Positions 50,850 to 52,667 of a stretch of DNA of 52,667 nucleotides are shown here, in pieces (position 1 is the stretch's first letter; every line of letters begins with the position of its first letter). A program made the position numbers and the translations under genes. Location of the stretch: positions 1 through 52,667 of the forward strand of contig NZ_JONO01000038.1 in NCBI RefSeq assembly GCF_000711895.1, given 5' to 3'. This DNA comes from Photorhabdus australis DSM 17609. GTDB lineage: Bacteria; Pseudomonadota; Gammaproteobacteria; Enterobacterales; Enterobacteriaceae. The notes under the pieces are model-generated. The model was not told the DNA's origin, made no database searches, and was given only the letters and a program-made list of their open reading frames with translations.

Positions 50850-50976
50850 TATACCCGTCATCTTTCAAGTTGCTTCTTTGTTGGCTGCACTCACTCACCC
50901 CGGTCACATAGTTATCTATGCTCCCGGGGATTCGCTCCCTTGCCGCCGCGATGCATCTTGAAATCTATTGGGTATA
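50850..50976 (-). repeat. ERIC element, full 127 bp
   Basis: Complete copy from TATACCCGTC to TTGGGTATA, in the same orientation as 10408, 13878 and 41835. It lies 47 bases upstream of the astC start codon, so it is either within the astC leader or between promoter and gene. Confidence 0.9.
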
Positions 50977-51203
50977 TAACCCTCATTACTTTTCAGCCCG
51001 TATTGATATAACCAATTAATGAATACTGAGGAAAAGGTTTACTAAGTTGAATGCTAAAAAGCATTGAAGATAAATAAAATTACATGATTTAGTTAATATT
51101 ATTAATTCTTATCACTTATCAGTATTTTCGAAAAACAATCCCTCAGCCATTGGACAGATACTGTTGCCCACGCTTAACAAAGTCAACACAAGTTATAAAC
51201 AAA

Positions 51204-51271
51204 AAAAATACTTTTTGATCTCGTTCAAAGTTCCAAAAAGTATTTTTATGCACAATTTATGCGAAAATACT
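51204..51271. repeat. 14-bp inverted repeat with an additional half-arm
   Basis: AAAAATACTTTTTG (51204-51217) and CAAAAAGTATTTTT (51234-51247) are perfect reverse complements separated by 16 bases. The second arm can alternatively pair with AAAATACT at 51264-51271. Both arms end in A/T runs, so a bidirectional terminator is possible, as is a protein-binding site. Confidence 0.55.
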
Positions 51272-51331
51272 GAATAATCAATGAATAAAAAGTGAATAAT
51301 TTAAATCTACTGTATATAGATGAAAAGAATA

Positions 51332-51349
51332 AATAAATAATTATTCATT
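51332..51349. promoter_or_regulatory. ARG-box-like site upstream of astC
   Basis: AATAAATAATTATTCATT matches the 18-bp ARG-box pattern (wnTGAATwwwwATTCAnw) with one core mismatch (TAAAT for TGAAT). ArgR regulates ast in E. coli. It lies over 500 bases from astC in AT-rich DNA where chance matches are likely. Confidence 0.25.
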
Positions 51350-51693
51350 AATAACGTCTGAAATTTACCAACTCGTGTATAAAATAAAATTTGACTGGAT
51401 CTAATTTTGTAATAACCAGGCTGGTTCTATCATTAAAATAACAAAATAAATGAACAATCTGACTGTTAATTAATAAAAAACTAACTGCTAACTCAGAAAA
51501 TTAGAGATATCTAAACTCTCTTATATTTCAGATGATAACAGCACTATCGCTTGGTTAAGTTATTATAATAATTTGTTCGTATCATAGCTTATCTCAATGA
51601 TTTATCTGGATTAGATAAACGGTTCAGATCCTACATGAAGAAAATTATTCTATCGCAATTATCACTTTCCTTATCCTGTTTTAATACAGAAAA

Positions 51694-51722
51694 AATCCGG
51701 TATAAACAATATATACCGGATT
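51694..51722 (-). terminator. Rho-independent terminator of the NRPS gene
   Basis: On the minus strand AATCCGGTATA pairs with TATACCGGATT over 11 bp (51694-51704 with 51712-51722), followed by TTTTCTG. It starts 45 bases after the stop codon of the thioesterase-ending gene. Confidence 0.88.
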
Positions 51723-51767
51723 ATCACACCAACCCTAAATTATTTAATATTCCTTAATATATTAGTG

Positions 51768-52667
51768 TCACTGCCCATCCCCATCACAATTGCTTGCTAA
51801 CGCCATATTCAGCGCCTGGGCTAAAACAACTCGATTCTCATTATCCTCCAATAAACTAAAATGGTTACCCGGCATAGCAATCAACCGCAGTAAAGTATCA
51901 GGCATTACCTGTTCCCAGCCCAGCGACGGCTCTATATTGGCAGCTTCTGGCTTTTCATCCGTCACAAAAGAAATCTCAGAGGAAGGCTCCATCGCATAAA
52001 ACTGATGCAACGTTATCGCTAATGCTTGCGGCTGATAATCTCTGACTATTTGCGTATAGTTCTCTATCTGCTCCCAACGCTTCGCAATAACATCCGCTCT
52101 CAAATTCGCCGGATATAACGCCAATTGTTGTGCCTCCTCAATAAACTGCACCAAATTCAGCTCATCCATTCGCTGATACAGCGCCGCGACCTCTTCTGTC
52201 TGCTGCTCCCCTGCCTGCCGGGCCAACTCACTAAAGAAATGATGCTGAGGTTGCATCGGCTGTTCCCCTAAATCATGAGGCGCTGGCGTATCAATCAAGC
52301 CCAAGAAATTCACCCCCTCTCCGGCATTCAAAAGTCGCTCAACAATCGCATAAGCCAATATGCCGCCTGAGGAGTAACCGCCTATCCGATACGGACCCTC
52401 CGGCTGAACCGCTTGCATTAAAGTGATCATTCTGACCGCCTGCGCTTCCATCGTTGCCATTGGCTCCTCATCGACTGACTGCCAGGGCAAGGCATAAATC
52501 GGGTAGCCTGATGGCAGATGGTTAGCCAGTCCGAAGACATAGGAATAGTCACCCATCCCACTGGGAACAAAGAACAATGGCGGTTCTGTTCCATCCTGTC
52601 GCACCGATATGGCACTGGTTTGCGGCTCAGACAACGAATCTGATGTGATTTTTGCGGCCAGTTCTGC
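51768..52667 (-). CDS. C-terminal thioesterase domain of an NRPS (or NRPS/PKS) enzyme, partial
   Basis: The frame is open from the right edge to a stop at 51768, giving the last 299 residues. The first residues (AELAAKITSDSLSEPQ) look like the end of a carrier-protein domain plus linker. A type I thioesterase then releases the finished chain: PLFFVPSGMGDYSYVFGLANHL, the nucleophile elbow GGYSSGGILAY, LIDTPAPHDL (Asp region) and MPGNHFSLLED with the catalytic His near the C-terminus. No internal start is required; the TTG at 52634 is not a real start. The terminal position of the TE marks this as the last module of an assembly line whose remainder lies beyond the window. The product cannot be deduced. 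Confidence 0.85.
   Translation of the reverse strand, partial: AELAAKITSDSLSEPQTSAISVRQDGTEPPLFFVPSGMGDYSYVFGLANHLPSGYPIYALPWQSVDEEPMATMEAQAVRMITLMQAVQPEGPYRIGGYSSGGILAYAIVERLLNAGEGVNFLGLIDTPAPHDLGEQPMQPQHHFFSELARQAGEQQTEEVAALYQRMDELNLVQFIEEAQQLALYPANLRADVIAKRWEQIENYTQIVRDYQPQALAITLHQFYAMEPSSEISFVTDEKPEAANIEPSLGWEQVMPDTLLRLIAMPGNHFSLLEDNENRVVLAQALNMALASNCDGDGQ

Larger units (their letters stand above)
50803..51767. other. Intergenic region between astC and the NRPS terminus
   Basis: About 965 bases without a gene. It contains an ERIC (50850-50976), a long inverted repeat (51204-51247), an ARG-box-like site (51332-51349) and the NRPS terminator (51694-51722). The remainder is very AT-rich. 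I found no sigma-54 promoter of the kind that drives E. coli astC. Confidence 0.6.

Noticed and set aside
10408-50976. ERIC copies as IS elements or MITEs with target duplications
   Set aside because: They lack transposase and the core matches the ERIC family. Flanking TA-type duplications cannot be judged reliably in such AT-rich surroundings.
51140-51180. Possible sigma-54 promoter (TGGACAGATACTGTTGC)
   Set aside because: The GG and GC elements are 12 rather than 10 bases apart and it faces away from astC.

Overview
The window looks like chromosome of an entomopathogenic enterobacterium (Morganellaceae), most likely Photorhabdus; Xenorhabdus is the main alternative. The evidence is a Xax/Pax-type binary cytotoxin pair, a HexA/LrhA regulator beside nuo, several 127-bp ERIC elements, a Proteus-like small catalase, an NRPS terminus, and otherwise E. 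coli-like synteny (men, nuo, lrhA-alaA, yfbR-yfbS-yfbV, ackA-pta) in a moderately AT-rich genome with very AT-rich intergenic DNA. All family calls come from reading the translations; no database search was run. Layout, left to right: the edge cuts the first 47 codons of a probable two-partner-secretion hemagglutinin-like exoprotein. Then come tyrP (tyrosine permease, with a double TyrR box), a YfaZ-like outer-membrane protein and katA catalase. The minus-strand menD-menH-menB-menC-menE operon (4.5-10.1 kb) makes menaquinone; menF is not at its head. Next is the xaxA-xaxB toxin pair (11.4-13.7 kb), isolated between two same-orientation ERIC copies. The complete 13-gene nuo operon for respiratory complex I (14.0-29.0 kb, minus strand) follows, then hexA/lrhA, a global regulator that in Photorhabdus represses symbiosis and secondary-metabolite functions. 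Beyond it are alaA (alanine aminotransferase), yfbR (5'-deoxynucleotidase), a YfbS-type transporter, yfbV, and ackA-pta (acetate metabolism). The right part (40-52.7 kb) is more accessory. It holds a HicAB toxin-antitoxin locus whose hicA carries an in-frame amber codon, and a small secreted protein with two decayed relatives beside it. Next is a complete arginine succinyltransferase operon, astC-astA-astD-astB-astE, followed by a CycA-like amino-acid permease. About 1 kb of AT-rich DNA with an ERIC and strong hairpins leads to the terminal thioesterase domain of an NRPS or NRPS/PKS enzyme cut by the right edge. How the genes fit together: menaquinone and complex I are the anaerobic and NADH-linked parts of the respiratory chain; Pta-AckA handles overflow acetate; AST degrades arginine to glutamate and succinate; catalase removes peroxide. 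Interspersed with this housekeeping backbone are host-interaction genes (exoprotein, XaxAB, HexA, small secreted protein, NRPS). No tRNA, rRNA, CRISPR array, IS transposase or prophage gene was recognised.
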